From Scylla paramamosain (Eukaryota; Arthropoda; Malacostraca; Decapoda; Portunidae), in assembly GCF_035594125.1 (NCBI RefSeq), contig NC_087168.1, positions 7,354,058-7,418,057 of the forward strand: a DNA stretch of 64,000 nt, written 5' to 3'. Shown here one piece after another: positions 1 through 18,976 of this stretch. The notes under the pieces were generated by a model. It searched no databases. It was not told the origin of the DNA and saw only the letters and a list, made by a program, of their open reading frames with translations. A program made the translations under genes and the position numbers. Each line of letters starts with the position of its first letter. The first letter of the stretch is position 1.

Positions 1-1873
1 TTTCGCACCAAAACGCTAAAACGCATGCAAAACATCGTTAATGTAGAAAGAAAACAACATTACCAAAAAAATATGTTTTTTGAGTGTTTTTCACTTCTTA
101 GATACCTACCAAAAGGCCAAAATACATGCACGTACCCTTATATGGGAAAACGAAACAAAATTACATGAAACGCATCTTTTGCGTGATTTTGTGCATATTA
201 TGCACCAAAAAGTTAAAAAAAAAAAAAAAAAGCATGGAAAACGCTCTATATTTGAATAGACAACAACTTTACCAAAACCATCTTGTGAATGCTTTTGAGC
301 TTTTTATGTACAAAATGCATGCAAAGTACCTTACATGAGAAATGAAAGGAAAAAAAAATGTATTACGAGTGTTTTTCAGCTTCTAAATCAATTGCATGAA
401 TAACACTCTATATGGAGAAACAACTTCACCAAAAAGTGTGTTTTGAGTTTTTTCCCATTGTTAGATAACAACACGTTGAAATGCATGCAAAATCCCTTTA
501 TAAAAAAAACCTAATAACATTACCAGAAGGGTCTTTCGGATGTTTATGAAAATGTTCGAAAAACGGTATGAAGTATGAAAGTCACCCTAAATGAATATCA
601 CCAATTTTTTTTTTTTTTTGTGTGTGTTTTTGAGCATCTTACGTAGTAAAACACTGAAACGCTTCAACGCAAATTAACTTTTATACAAAAATAGAATAAC
701 ATTACCAAAAACGAGTATTTTGTGTGTTTTCAGGTTGTTACGCACAAAAACGCGAAAATGCCTGCAAAGCACCCTCTATTATAAAATAAAAAAAAAATTA
801 CAAGAAACTTCCTCTATATATGTTTTTGAGTTTCTTAATTATCAGAACACTAAAACGCGTGAATACCATTATACAATGGCATTCACACGTTTTAGCGTTC
901 TGAGAAACAGAACAGCGTTACCAAAAACTTGTATTTTTGAGTGTTTTTCATATTGTAAGGTACAAAAACGTACAAATTATTTCAAAACCTTTTATATGAA
1001 GAAACGATACATTATTACCAGAAACGTGTCTTTTGAGTATTTTTTAGCATCTTATACACCAAGATGCTAAAAACCATGGAAATCCCATAAAAACAAAACT
1101 ACCAAACACTAGTCTTTTAAGTGTTTTTGTACTTCTTACGTACTAAAACGCTACAAACCATGCAAAACAGCCTTTATGGAGAACCAACAAAAGTTACTGA
1201 AAACGTGCGTTTTCAGTGTTTTTTTTTCACATTGTTAGATACCAAAACGATACGATATGGATGCAAAGCACCCTATATGAGAAAAGTAACAATATTTCCA
1301 GAAACGTGTCTTTTGACTGTTTTTCAGCTGTTTTATTAACAGAAACGTGTATTATGAGTGGGTTTTTTTTGGGGGGAGGGGGCTTCATAGGTACCAAAAC
1401 TCAATATGAAGAAACAAAACAACTTTACAAAAAAATAAATAAATAAAACTAATAATATTAGTTTTTTTTCAGCATGTTAACTACCAGAACACCAAAATGC
1501 ATAAAAATCACACTAAATGAAAAAAGAAAAAGTGCTTAACCAAAATCTTGTATTATGAGTGTTTTTGGGCTCATTAGGGAGCAAAACGCTATAGTGCATA
1601 CAAATCACTCAATATGGGAAACGAAAACTTTACCAAAAAAAGTGTCTTTTGACTTTTTTTTCAGCTTCTTACGTACTAAAACGCTAAAACGCATGCAAAA
1701 CACTGTTTATGCAGAAAAAGAACAGCATTGCATTGCATAGTATTATTAATATTATGTGAAAGGAACATTACCAAAAACGTGTCTTTTGAGTGTCTTTCAG
1801 TTTCATACGAAACCAAAACGCTAAATCACATGCGTAATATTAAAGGGAAACAGATCAATATTACCAAAAACGT
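1..1873 (+). repeat. Satellite array, plus orientation, left edge
   Basis: Tandem degenerate monomers of about 90-100 bp. Each has a core like 'accaaaacgctaaaacgcat', then a 'gcaaarcaccctatatgg' segment, an 'acattaccaaaaacgtgt' segment and 'tttgagtgtttttgagc'. The end of one monomer can be followed directly into the next (for example cgtgt-type boundaries near 1,025, 1,112, 1,205 and 1,303). The array runs off the window. Homogeneity is low, with many small indels and poly-A/T expansions. The class order here looks closer to the short cycle seen at 55-63 kb than to the nine-class cycle, but decay makes this uncertain. The block contains a fold-back at 843-902. Confidence 0.85.
843..902. repeat. 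Fold-back (inverted repeat) inside satellite
   Basis: Two 28-nt arms (843-870 and 875-902) are reverse complements with three mismatches, separated by a 4-nt loop 'atac'. Both arms are satellite core, so the right arm is a short minus-oriented piece inside a plus-oriented array. Confidence 0.8.
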
Positions 1874-1883
1874 TTTCGGTAAT
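1860..1883. repeat. Palindromic head-to-head satellite junction
   Basis: The plus-oriented array ends 'attaccaaaaacg' and the minus-oriented array begins 'ttttcggtaat', giving a near-perfect 24-bp palindrome centred on aacgtt. The switch falls on the monomer boundary. Confidence 0.8.
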
Positions 1884-2740
1884 GTCGATTTTTTACTCCT
1901 AATAGATTGCTTTGTATACTTTTTGGCGTTTTAGTACCTAACAAACAGAAAATCTCTCAAAATACAAGATTTTTTTATAGTATTGTTTTTTTTTTTATAA
2001 AGGGTGTTTTGCATGTGTTTTACCGTTTTTGTACATAAGAAACTGAAAAACACTCAAAAGACACTTTTTTTTTTCGGTGGAGAAATTTTCTTTTCCGGTA
2101 TACGGTGCTTTCAGCACATTTTGGCGTTATAGTACCTAACAAAGTGAAAAAAACTCATAATACAGTAGTGTTCTCTTTCTTCATGTAGGGTGTTTTGTAT
2201 GCATTTTGGCGTTTCAGTAATATTGTTCTGTTTCTCCAAGCAGAGTGCCATTCACGTGTTTCAGCGTTTTATTACCTAAGAAGCTGAAAAACACGAAAAT
2301 TTACGTTTCTCTTAATATTGTTTCATTTTCCCATAACGGGTCCATTGCATGCCTTTTTTTTTTGTTTTGGTACCTAAGAAGTTGGAAAACACTCAAAAAC
2401 ACGTTTTTTTTTTTCATAATGGATGTTTACGAGCGTTTTAGCGTTTTTGGTACGCAAGAAACTCAAAACATTCAAACCACCCGTTATTTTTTTTTCTTTT
2501 TTTTTCCCCTTTGTAATGTGTTTTCCATGATTTTCAGCGTTTTTGTGCCTAAATACGCTCAAAACATCCTAATGACACCTTTATAGTAATGTCGTTCCGT
2601 TAGCATCATTAAGGTTGATTTACATGATTTTTTTTTTGCTCTTTGAACCGAACAGGATCAAATACATTCAAAATACACGTTTCTATCAATTTTCTTTTTT
2701 TTTCCTGCTTTGTCCATAAATGGTGTTTCAATTTATAATA
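1874..2740 (-). repeat. Satellite array, minus orientation
   Basis: Same monomer family read in the opposite direction: repeated 'ggcgttttagtacctaac' and 'aaaacactcaaaa' segments at about 95-bp spacing. Several monomers are expanded by poly-T runs (for example 2,350-2,510). Confidence 0.8.
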
Positions 2741-2815
2741 ATAAATAATAATGATAATATTAAAATAAAGATTAAATAAATAGATAGATAAATTTAAAAA
2801 AATAATTAAAAAAAC
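2741..2815. repeat. AT-rich spacer at tail-to-tail satellite switch
   Basis: Low-complexity sequence made of taa, aat and gata/aaata steps with no satellite core. Minus-oriented monomers lie on its left and plus-oriented monomers on its right. Confidence 0.6.
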
Positions 2816-4202
2816 ACTAAAAACACAATATATTGGAAAGCGAAACAAATTGATCAAAATCGTGTCTTTTTAGTGTTTTTGGGCTTCTCTCGTACAAAAA
2901 GCTAAAACGTATACTAAACATCCTGTCTGAAAAAAAGAGAACAACATTCCCAAAAACGTGTGTTTTCAGTGTTTTCGAGCTTCTTAGGTATTAAAATGTG
3001 AAATGCAAACATCAAATGGTAAAAAGAAGACATTTCCAGAAACGTGTCATTTGGTTGTTTATGAGCGTATTAGGCACCAAAACGCTCATAAGCATATAGC
3101 ACCATATAAAGGAAAACAAAACAACATTATCGAAAACGTGTGTTTTGACTGTCTTTCAACTTTTAACGTACAAAAACGGTAAGATACATGCAAAACACTC
3201 TTTATGGAGAAACAGAAAAACATTATGAAAAACGTGTATTTTTAGTGTCTTTGAGCTTGGTAAGTAATAAAACGCTAACAAAAAAAATAAATAAATAAAT
3301 AAACGTATGCAACGTACCTAATATGGGAAACGAAACGATATTAACAGAAAAGTGTACAATGAGTGTTTATTTTTCAGCTTCTTACGTAGTAAAACACTAT
3401 AACACATAAACATCACTCTATATTAGGAAACAAAACAATATTATCAAAAACGTGAATTATGAGATTACCACCATGTTAGAGACGAAAACCCTAAAATGCA
3501 TACAAAGCACCTCATAAGAAGAATCAAAACAACATTGCTAAAAACGTGTGAAATGAGTGTTTTTGATCTTGTTAGGTACGAAAACGCTGAGGTATATGCC
3601 GACCCCTATACGGAATATAAAAACATTTGCAAAAAGACTTTTGAGTGCTTTCCAATTTCTAGCATACAAAAAAAAAAACATGGAAAACACACTATACTGG
3701 AATACAAAACAACTTCATCGAAAGCGTGTCTTTTGAGTGTTTTTAACTTTTTACGTACAGAAACGCTAAAACGCATACAAAACACACTTTGTGGAGAAAC
3801 TAAACATTAAGAAAAAAAAAAACGAGTTTTTTTAAGTTAAAAACATACCGAAATGCACGCAAAGCACTCGATATATAGTAACGAGATGACGTTATTAGAA
3901 TCGTGTCATTTGGGTGTTTATGAGCGTAATAGTCACGAAAACCTTTAAATCATTAAAAATATCTCCTGTATGAAAAAAAAAAAACACTATTATAAGCATC
4001 ATTTTTTTTTTTAGGTACCAAAAAGCTGAAATTGTATGCAAAATATCCAATATGTGAAACGTAACGATATTAACAGAAACGGATATTATGAGTGCTTTTC
4101 AACTGCTTAGGTACCAAAACGCTAAAACACATGAATGCATATGAAGAAACAGAACAACTTCCCAAAAACGTGTGTTATGAGTTATTACCAACATGTTTAT
4201 TA

Positions 4203-4205
<3 letters not shown>
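2816..4205 (+). repeat. Satellite array, plus orientation
   Basis: Plus-oriented monomers resume. The M8 class, recognised by 'gattaccaccatgttag', appears near 3,466 and again, altered, near 4,180, about 714 bp apart. The block includes a short (aaat)n run near 3,283-3,300. Confidence 0.8.

Positions 4206-4274
<69 letters not shown>
4206..4274. repeat. (CT)n microsatellite at satellite orientation switch
   Basis: About 34 uninterrupted CT units. Plus-oriented satellite ends immediately before the tract and minus-oriented satellite starts immediately after it. Confidence 0.95.
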
Positions 4275-10532
<6,258 letters not shown>

Positions 10533-10889
10533 CTTTTTTTTTTTTTTATGTAGGAAGGACACTGGCCAAGGGCAACAAAAATCTAATAAAAAAATGCCCA
10601 CTGGAATGCCAGTCCCATAAAAGGGTCAAAACAGTGGTCAAAAATTGATGAATAAGTGTCTTGAAACCTCCCTCTTGAAGGAATTCAAGTCATAGGAAGG
10701 TGGAAATACAGAAGCAGGCAGGGAGTTCCAGAGTTTACCAGAGAAAGGGATGAATGATTGAGAATACTGGTTAACTCTTGCGTTAGAGAGGTGGACAGAA
10801 TAAGGGTGAGAGAAAGAAGAAAGTCTTGTGCGGCGAGGCCGCGGAAGGAGGGGAGGCATGCAGTTAGCAAGATCAGAAGAGCAGTTAGC
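10533..10889 (-). mobile_element. Jockey-type LINE, 3' fragment (5'-truncated)
   Basis: In minus orientation this is the last about 90 codons of the endonuclease-RT protein plus the 3' tail of the element at 51,377-54,684. Readable landmarks are [19 protein letters not shown] and the 'tgttgcccttggccagtgtc' tail ending in poly-A (poly-T on this strand). It is dead, carrying only the C-terminus. The left boundary follows satellite 'tttagc' and the right boundary reads 'gttagc' before satellite resumes with 'tcaaaaacact'. About 18 bp of satellite is therefore missing, with 'tagc' microhomology and no target duplication. Confidence 0.92.
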
Positions 10890-13800
10890 TCAAAAACACT
10901 CAAATTACTTTTTTTCATTTTTTTTTTTTTTTTCTGTTTCTCCGTAAAGGGTGGTTTATATATGCTTTGACGTTTTGGTACGTAAAAAAGCTCAAAACAC
11001 TCAAGAGACACGCTTTTGATAATTTTGTTTACTTTTTTTTTCATATAGAGTGCTTTCCATGCTTCTTAGCGTTTTGGTGCCTATACACACAAAAACACTC
11101 AAATGTAACGTCTCTGGTAATATCGTCTCGTTATCCCATATAGGGTTCTTTCCATGTATTTTGCCGTTTTGATATCTAGCAACCTCAAAACACTTAAAAC
11201 ACACATTTATTTTAATGTTGTTCTGTTTCTTCAGAAAGTGTGTTTCTGTGTGTTTTGCCGTTTTTCAACGTAAAATCAAAAATACTCAAAAGAGACAATT
11301 TTGATAAAATTGTTTTGTTTTCCAAAATAGTGTGTTTTCCATGCTTTTTAACGTTTTGGTATGTAAGAAGCTGAAAAAAAAATTCAAAATACAAATTTTT
11401 GGTAATCTTGTTTTCTTTTACTATAAAAGTATGCTTTACATTTAGCGTTTCGGTACCTAACGATCTCAAAAAGACACATTAAACGTTTTAACAATGTCGT
11501 TCTTCTTATATGTTGGTTCATCTTATATGGTACTTTGTATGCATTTTCGTCTTTTATTTCCTAACATAATGGTAATCACTCTTAAGTTGGTATAGTTATT
11601 TTGTTTATCATATAAAGTGGTATTCATGTGTTTTAGTGTTTTGGTAGCTAAGGTGAAAAACATTCATATTATACATTTGTGTTAATATCTTTTCGTTTCC
11701 ATTAATAGGTAATTTCCATGCATTTTTAGCGTTTTGGTATCTAACCAACTCAAAGATACTCAAAATACACGTTTCTCATAATGTTGCGCTTTTTTTATTT
11801 TCAATAAAGTGTGTTTTCCATGTGTTTTTGCGTTTTCTATGTAAAGAAGCTCAAAAACACTCAAAGACACGTTTTCGATAATGCTGTTTTGTTTTCCCAT
11901 AAAGGGTATTTTCCATGCTTTTTAGAATTTTTGGTGCCTAATACGCTCATAAACACCCAAATGACACATTTATGATAATGTCGTCTTGTTACCCCATATG
12001 AGGCGCTTTCCATGCATTTTGGCATTTTTGGTACTTAACAAGCTGAAAAGCACTAACAACACACGTTTTTATTAATATTGTTCTGTTTCTCCAGAAAAGG
12101 TGTTTTATATGCGTTTTAACGTTTTTTTGTACGTGACAAATTCAGAAACACACAAGACATGATTTTGATAAAGTTGTTTTGTTTTCCAGTGTAACGTGTT
12201 TTTCCATACTTTTTTTTAGCGATTTGGTACGTAAGAAATATAAAAAACTCAAAATATACATTTTTTGTAATATTGTTTTCCTTTCCCATAAAAGATGTTT
12301 TGTATGGACTTTAGCGTTTAGGTACGTGACAAAACCAAAAACACTCATTTTACAGGTTTTTAATACTGTTGTTCTGATTTTTCTTTTATGGTGCTTTCAA
12401 TGCATTTTGCAGTTGTGGTTCTTCACATTTTGGTAATTACTCGTAAAAATTTTGGTAATTACTCATGATTGCTCAAAAACATTCGTATTACAAGTGTTTA
12501 GCATTCTTGTTCTGATTCTTCTGAAAAGATATTAACACAAATGTGTAATATGAGTGTTTTTAGCTTACCTTAGATACCAGAACACTAAATCACATGAATA
12601 CCATGCTTTGTATACAATTTTTCGCGTTTGGTCCCTAACATTGTGGTAATCGCCCATGATGTACATTTTTGGTAATGTTCTTTATTTTCTTATAAAGTAT
12701 TATTTATGTGTTTTACCTAATAAGCTGAAAAACACTCATAATACACGTTTCTGGTAATACTTTTTCGTTTCCCATATTGATAACTTTGCATGCATTTTTA
12801 CCGTTTTGTTACATAAGATGAAAACACACAAAATACATATTTTCGATGATCATAAGTTTTTTTTTTCCATTCTTTTTTTTTATCGTTTTGGAGCCTAATA
12901 GGCTCATAAACACCCAAATGAGATGTTTCTGGTAATATCGTCTCGTTACTCCATATGGGCTGCTTTGCATGAATTTTAGCATTTTGATAACAAGCTCAAA
13001 TCTCTCAAAACACACGTGTTTAGTAATCTTGTTCTGTTTCTACAGAAAGGGTGTTTTGTATGCGTTTTAGCGATTTTGTGCGAAAGAAGCTCAAACACAC
13101 TCAAAAGACAAGATTTTGATAAAGGTGTTTTATTTCCAATATAGCATCTTTTCCATACTTTTTATCGTTTTGGTACGCAAGAAGCTGAAAATCACACAAA
13201 AGACATGTTTATGGTAATAATGTTTTCTTTTTTTTTCTATAAACGGTGCTTTGCATACACTTTATGGTTTTTGTACCCAACGAGCCCAAAAACACTCATA
13301 TTTCACGTTTTTTAGCATTGTTCTGATTCTTCTTATAGGATGCTTTGCATGTATTTTAGCGTTTTGGTACGTGCCATTGTTGTAATAACTCATAATACAC
13401 ATTATTGTTAATGTTTTGTTTTATCCATATAAAATGTTATTCAAGTGCTTTATTATTTTGGTAGCTAAGAAAAAAAAATCATATTACACGTTTCTTTTAA
13501 CATCGATTCGCCTCACATAATGAGTTCTTTGCATGCATTTTTAGCGTTTTGGTAGCAAACAACTCAACAAAATACACGTTTTTCATAATGTTGCTCTGTT
13601 TCTCCGTAAAGGGTGTTTTGCATTTGTTTTTGCGTTTTGGTACGTAATGAAGCCCAAATGCACTCAAAAAACACAATTCCACAATGATTTTTTTGTTTTA
13701 CCATACGGGGTGGTTTCCAGACTTTATAGCACATAAACGCTTTAATGACACATTAATGATAATGTCTCGTTACCATAATATAAGGTGCTTTCTATGCATT

Positions 13801-16608
13801 TTGTCATTTTGGTACCTAACAAGCTCAAATATATTCTGTTTCCCTAAAAAGGGAGTTTTGTATGGGTTTTAACGTTTTTTATACGTAAGAAGCTCAAAAA
13901 CACTTTAAAGACATGATTTTGATAAAGTCATTTTCTTTTCCAATATAACGTGTTTTTTTATGTTTTTTTTTTTTTAGCGTTTTAGCACTTAAGCTGAAAA
14001 ACACTCAAAAAAACACGTTTCTGGTAACTTTTTTTTTTTTTTTCCATATAAGGTGCTTTACATGCACTTTAGCATTTTGGTACATGGCAAGTCCAAAAAA
14101 CACTCCTCATATTACACGTTTTTACCATTGTTGTTCTGATTCTTCTTATAGGGTACTTTGTATGGATTTTGGCATTTTGGTCCCTAACATTGGGATAATC
14201 ACTCATAATACACGTGTTTGGTAATGTCGTTTTGTTTCTCCGTATAGAGAGCTTCGTGTGTTTTATCGTTTTAGTGCCTAAGAAACTGAAAACATTCATA
14301 ATACACGTTTCTGTGAATATAGCTGCGTTTCCCATAATAGGTACTATAAATGCATATTTAGTGTTTTGGAACCTAAAAAGCTCAAAACCACTCAAAACAC
14401 ACGTCTTTCATAATGTTGCTTTCCGTAAAGGTGCTTTGCTTGTAATTTAGCGTTTCGGTTCAAAAACGCTCACAAGACACGTTTTTTAGTAATATTTAGT
14501 TTTGCCATATAGGGTGTTTTCTATTCTTTTTAGAGTTTTGATGAATATACCGCTCATAAATACCCAAATGACACGTGTTTTATTATGTTCTTTCGTTTCC
14601 CCATATAGAGTGCTTTGGATGCAGTTTGGCTTTTTGTTATCTACCAATCTTGAAAACTCTTAAAATACGTTTTTGTTATTTTCGTTCTGTTTCTACAAGA
14701 ACGGTGTTTTCTATGCGTTTCAGCATTTTTGTACTCTAAAGACACGATTTCTATTTATTTTTATTTTTATTTATTTATTTATTTATTTATTTTTTTTTTT
14801 TTTTTTTGTCTCCCAAAATAGCAAGTTTTCCATGATTTATAGCTTTTTGGAACATAAGAAGCAGAAAAGCACTCATAATGCACGTTTTTTTTTTTTTTTA
14901 TATAAAGTTGTTTTCTTTTGCCAATAGGGTGCCTTTCATGCACTTTAGCGTTTTGGTACCTGACAAAGCACTCTATATTACACAGTTGTAGCATTATACT
15001 TCTGATTCTTTTTATAGTGTGCTTTGTATGGATTTTGGCGTTTTGGTTCATAACATGGTGAAAATAATACACGTTTTTTATTATATTGTTCTGTTTTTTC
15101 AAAGAGACTGTTATTCATGTATTTTAGGGTTTTGGTACCTAAGAAGCTGAAAATCACTCATAATACACGTTGCTTTTTATATCGTTTTGTTTCCTGTATT
15201 GGGTATTTTGCATGCATTTTCACGTTTTAGTACTAACAAGCTCAAAACACTAAAAAGGACACTTTTTTTATAATATTAACTTGTTTTCTCATATCGGGTT
15301 TTGTCCATGATTTTTCTTTTTTTTTTATTTTTTGGTGTCTAATACTCTTACAGATATCCAATTGACACGTTTCTGATAATATCGTCTCGCTACTCCATAT
15401 AGGGTGCTTTGCATGCATTTTGGCGTTCTGATACCTGACAAGCTCTAAAACCCTCAAAACACACGTTTTTTTTTTTTTTGGTTATGTTCTTCTTTTCTCC
15501 AGAAAGGGTGTTTTGCATGCGTTTTATCGTATTTGTACGGAAGAAGTTCAAAAACACTAAAAAAAAACACGATTCTGATAAAGTTGTTTTCTTTTCCAAT
15601 ATAGCGTGTTTTCTATGCTTTTTTAGCGTCTTGTTACGTAAAAACCCTAAAAGCTCTCAATAAAAAGACGTTTTAATATTTTTTTTCTTTCCCAATATAG
15701 GGTGCTTTCTATGCATTTTATCTTTTTGGTATTTGACAAGCCAAAAAACACTCATATAACACGCTTTTAGCATTGTTGTTCTGATTCTTCATATAGAGTG
15801 TTTTGTATGTATTTTGGTGTTTTTGTCCCTAATATGGCTGTAATCACTCATAATACACATTTTTTTGGGTATTATCCTCCTGTTTCTCCACATAGAGTGC
15901 TATTCATGTGTTTTAGCTTTTTGATTCCAAAAAAACATGAAAAACACTCATATTACACGTTTCTGTCAATAAATTATCGTTTCCCACATTGGATTTTATG
16001 CATGTATTTTTTTTTTTTCCATTTTGGTATCAAACAAGATGAAAAACAGTAAAAATACACGTTTTCCATAGTGTTAATTTTTTATCCCATAAGAGGTGTT
16101 TTCCTTTTTTTTTTATCGTTTTGGTGCCTATACGCTCATAAGTACACGAATGACACTTTTCTGATAATGTCGTCTTATTACCCATATACAATGCTTTGTA
16201 TTCATTTTGGCATAACAAGGTCAAAAACAATGAAATCACACGTTGTTATTAATTTTGTTCTGTTTCACAGGAAAGGGTGTTTTGCGTTTTTCGTTTTGCG
16301 TTTTAGCGTTTTCGTACCTAACAAGCTCAAAATACTCATATTACACGTTTTTACCAATGGTATTCTGATACTTATTAGGTGCTTTATGTGCATTTTGTTG
16401 GATCGGTCCCCAATCACTCATAATACACGTTTTTAGTAATCTTTTTTTTTTTTTATTCATATAAAGTGCTATTTATGTGTTTTAGAGTTTTGATTGCTAA
16501 AAAGTTGTAAAACTTTTACACATTTCTGTTAATATGTTCTCGTTTCACATGATGGGTATTTTATATGCATTTTTATCGTCTTGGTACCTAACAAGCTCAT
16601 ATACATGT
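10890..16608 (-). repeat. Satellite array; clearest nine-monomer HOR unit
   Basis: Minus-oriented satellite. Starting after the M8 marker at 13,376, the classes read M9, M1, M2, M3, M4, M5, M6, M7, M8 to the next M8 marker at 14,189. Further M8 markers lie near 15,053, 15,835 and 16,400. A plus-oriented piece of about 75 bp sits inside the array at 12,528-12,603. Confidence 0.9.
12528..12603 (+). repeat. Micro-inverted satellite segment
   Basis: Reads 'gtaatatgagtgtttttagc' followed by 'ataccagaacactaaatcac', the plus orientation, while both flanks are minus oriented. It resembles the M9 class. Confidence 0.75.
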
Positions 16609-16944
16609 ATCAAAGATGTTTGCCACCACTTATTCTAGCTGTCTTTTGCCTCCACAGTTTCGGTGAAGTTGTTACCCACCAGTGTTTCTGACGGTTAGTC
16701 ACATCTGTTGTTCTGGAGTTGATGATTGGTGATGCTTGTTACCTGCCCAGTCGATGAAGATGCTTGGAGTGTTGGAAGCGTGGAGGACCGGAGTGAGGCG
16801 GTGATTCTGGTAGCTTGGAGATCGTGGGAAGTCGTTTAATATTTTGATATATGTACGAGTAAAAAGACACGATGACAAGAGTTCTTGATTTAATATGTGA
16901 CTGATTTGTACACACTGGATTCGAGATGGTTGTAACGTGAGATG

Positions 16945-17057
<113 letters not shown>

Positions 17058-17655
17058 CGCCCCGAAGCGATATGATTTATAACTGAGCAGCGTCTCTCAC
17101 GGCTGATTGTGATGGAGCAGAATTGAGTGAGAGACCATGACTGACTGCTCGTGACTGGGTGACTGCTGACTGTGTCTCTGACTGGGACCGAACTCGAACT
17201 GATCTGAACTGCCTGAGCTCGCTACCTGTGGGCTGTATTTATCTGAGCTAAGGACTGGAAGTGGGTGTGAAATTCCCTTGAGATGTAGAGAAAGGGAGAC
17301 AAACGCAGGTGTTATCCCTAAGGAGTGGAAGTGGGTGTGAATCCCCCTTGAGGTTAAGAAAGGAATGGCTGGCCATGGTACACGTGAGATAAATATACGA
17401 AATAATGAAATATACATATATATATAGTAAAAGTAATTGTTGAGACCGATACAGATGCCTTCCCCCACGAAAAATGCGCCCTCGCATTTAAATATAACAA
17501 TAAGGCAGTAGGATGGTACAGATGATACATGATATCAGAGAAAGAGTACGGAACGAGAACCTTAATAATACCATACATGATAACATGATACATGATAATA
17601 ACAGACATGATAAGATAATATAATACATGTACAACACATATAAGTAAACAAAAAT

Positions 17656-17777
<122 letters not shown>

Positions 17778-17962
17778 GATATTGAAAATGGATGATTAAA
17801 CCTTGGAATGGGAACGAAGTATCAGTCTCTAAGAAGATGATGTGTGTGTGTGGTTAAGCTTCAGCCGCTTGAAGGATCTGTTAAATCAGATCTTAATGTT
17901 AAATCAGATCTTAATTTCTTCTTATTGGGTGTTTATATTCTTTTTTTGGTTTTGGTTCTTAA

Positions 17963-17990
17963 CATAGTGGTAATCACTGATTACCACCAT
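17963..17990. repeat. Fold-back of M8 marker
   Basis: The M8 end 'agtggtaatcac' is followed at once by its inverted copy 'tgattaccacca'. Confidence 0.75.
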
Positions 17991-18303
17991 GACACATTTT
18001 TGTTAATTTTGTTCTGTTTTTCAATATAGAGTGCTATTCGTGTGTTTTGGTAACTAGGAAGTTGCAAAAACACTTATATTATATGTTTTTGTTAATATCT
18101 TTTTGTTTCCCATATTGGGTACTTTTTCACTCTTTTTTACCCTTTTGGTACCTTAGAAGCTCAAAGACACTCATATTATATAGTTTTAGCAATGTCATTA
18201 TGATTCTTATTATAGGGTGCTTTGTATGCATTTTGCATACACGATTTTGGTAATGTTTTTTTTTTTCCTATAAATTGTTATTCATGTGTTTTACCGGTTT
18301 GGT

Positions 18304-18346
18304 AGCTAAGAAGTTGTAAAACAACACGTTTTACAACTTCTTAGCT
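18304..18346. repeat. Perfect 19-bp inverted repeat in satellite
   Basis: Arm 'agctaagaagttgtaaaac' (18,304-18,322), loop 'aacac', then its exact reverse complement (18,328-18,346). The arms are the M9 'gctaagaagctgaaaaac' segment, so this is a local strand switch within one monomer. Confidence 0.92.
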
Positions 18347-18976
18347 GCAAATTTTACACGTTACCATTAATATTGTTTCGTTTTCCATAAAAGGTACTTT
18401 GCTTGCATTTTTAGTGTTTTGGTACCTAACAAGCTCAAAAACACTCAAAATACACATTTTTCGTAATGTTTCTCCGTGAAGAGTGTTTTGTAATACCACT
18501 TTTGCGTTTTTGGAACGCAAAGAAGCCCAAAACACTCAAAAGACGCGTTTTCGATAATATTGTTCTGTTTTCCTATATAGGGTGTTTCCCATGCTTTTTA
18601 TTTTTTATTTATTTATTGTTTTTTTTGGGGGGTTACCTAATACGCTCATAAACAACCAAATCACACGTTTCTGGTAATTTCGTCTCGTTACCATATATGT
18701 CGTGATTTGTATGCTTTTTAGCGTTTCGGCACCTAACAAGCTCAAAAAAACTCAAAACACGTTTTTGTTCATTTTGTTCTGTTTCTCCAGGAATGGTGTT
18801 TTCTTTACGTCTTAGTGTTTTTTTTTTTTTTACGTAAAAATCTTAACAATACTTAAAAGACATGTTTTTGTTAATATTTTGTTTCTCATATAGGATGGTG
18901 CCTAATTCGTTCATAAACAACCAAATGACACATTTCTGGTAATGTCTCGTTACCCATGCTTTCCATGCATTTTGGC

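Larger units (their letters stand above)
17918..18976 (-). repeat. Satellite array with two fold-backs
   Basis: Minus-oriented monomers. An M8 marker folds back on itself at 17,963-17,990, and a 19-bp perfect hairpin lies at 18,304-18,346. Confidence 0.82.
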
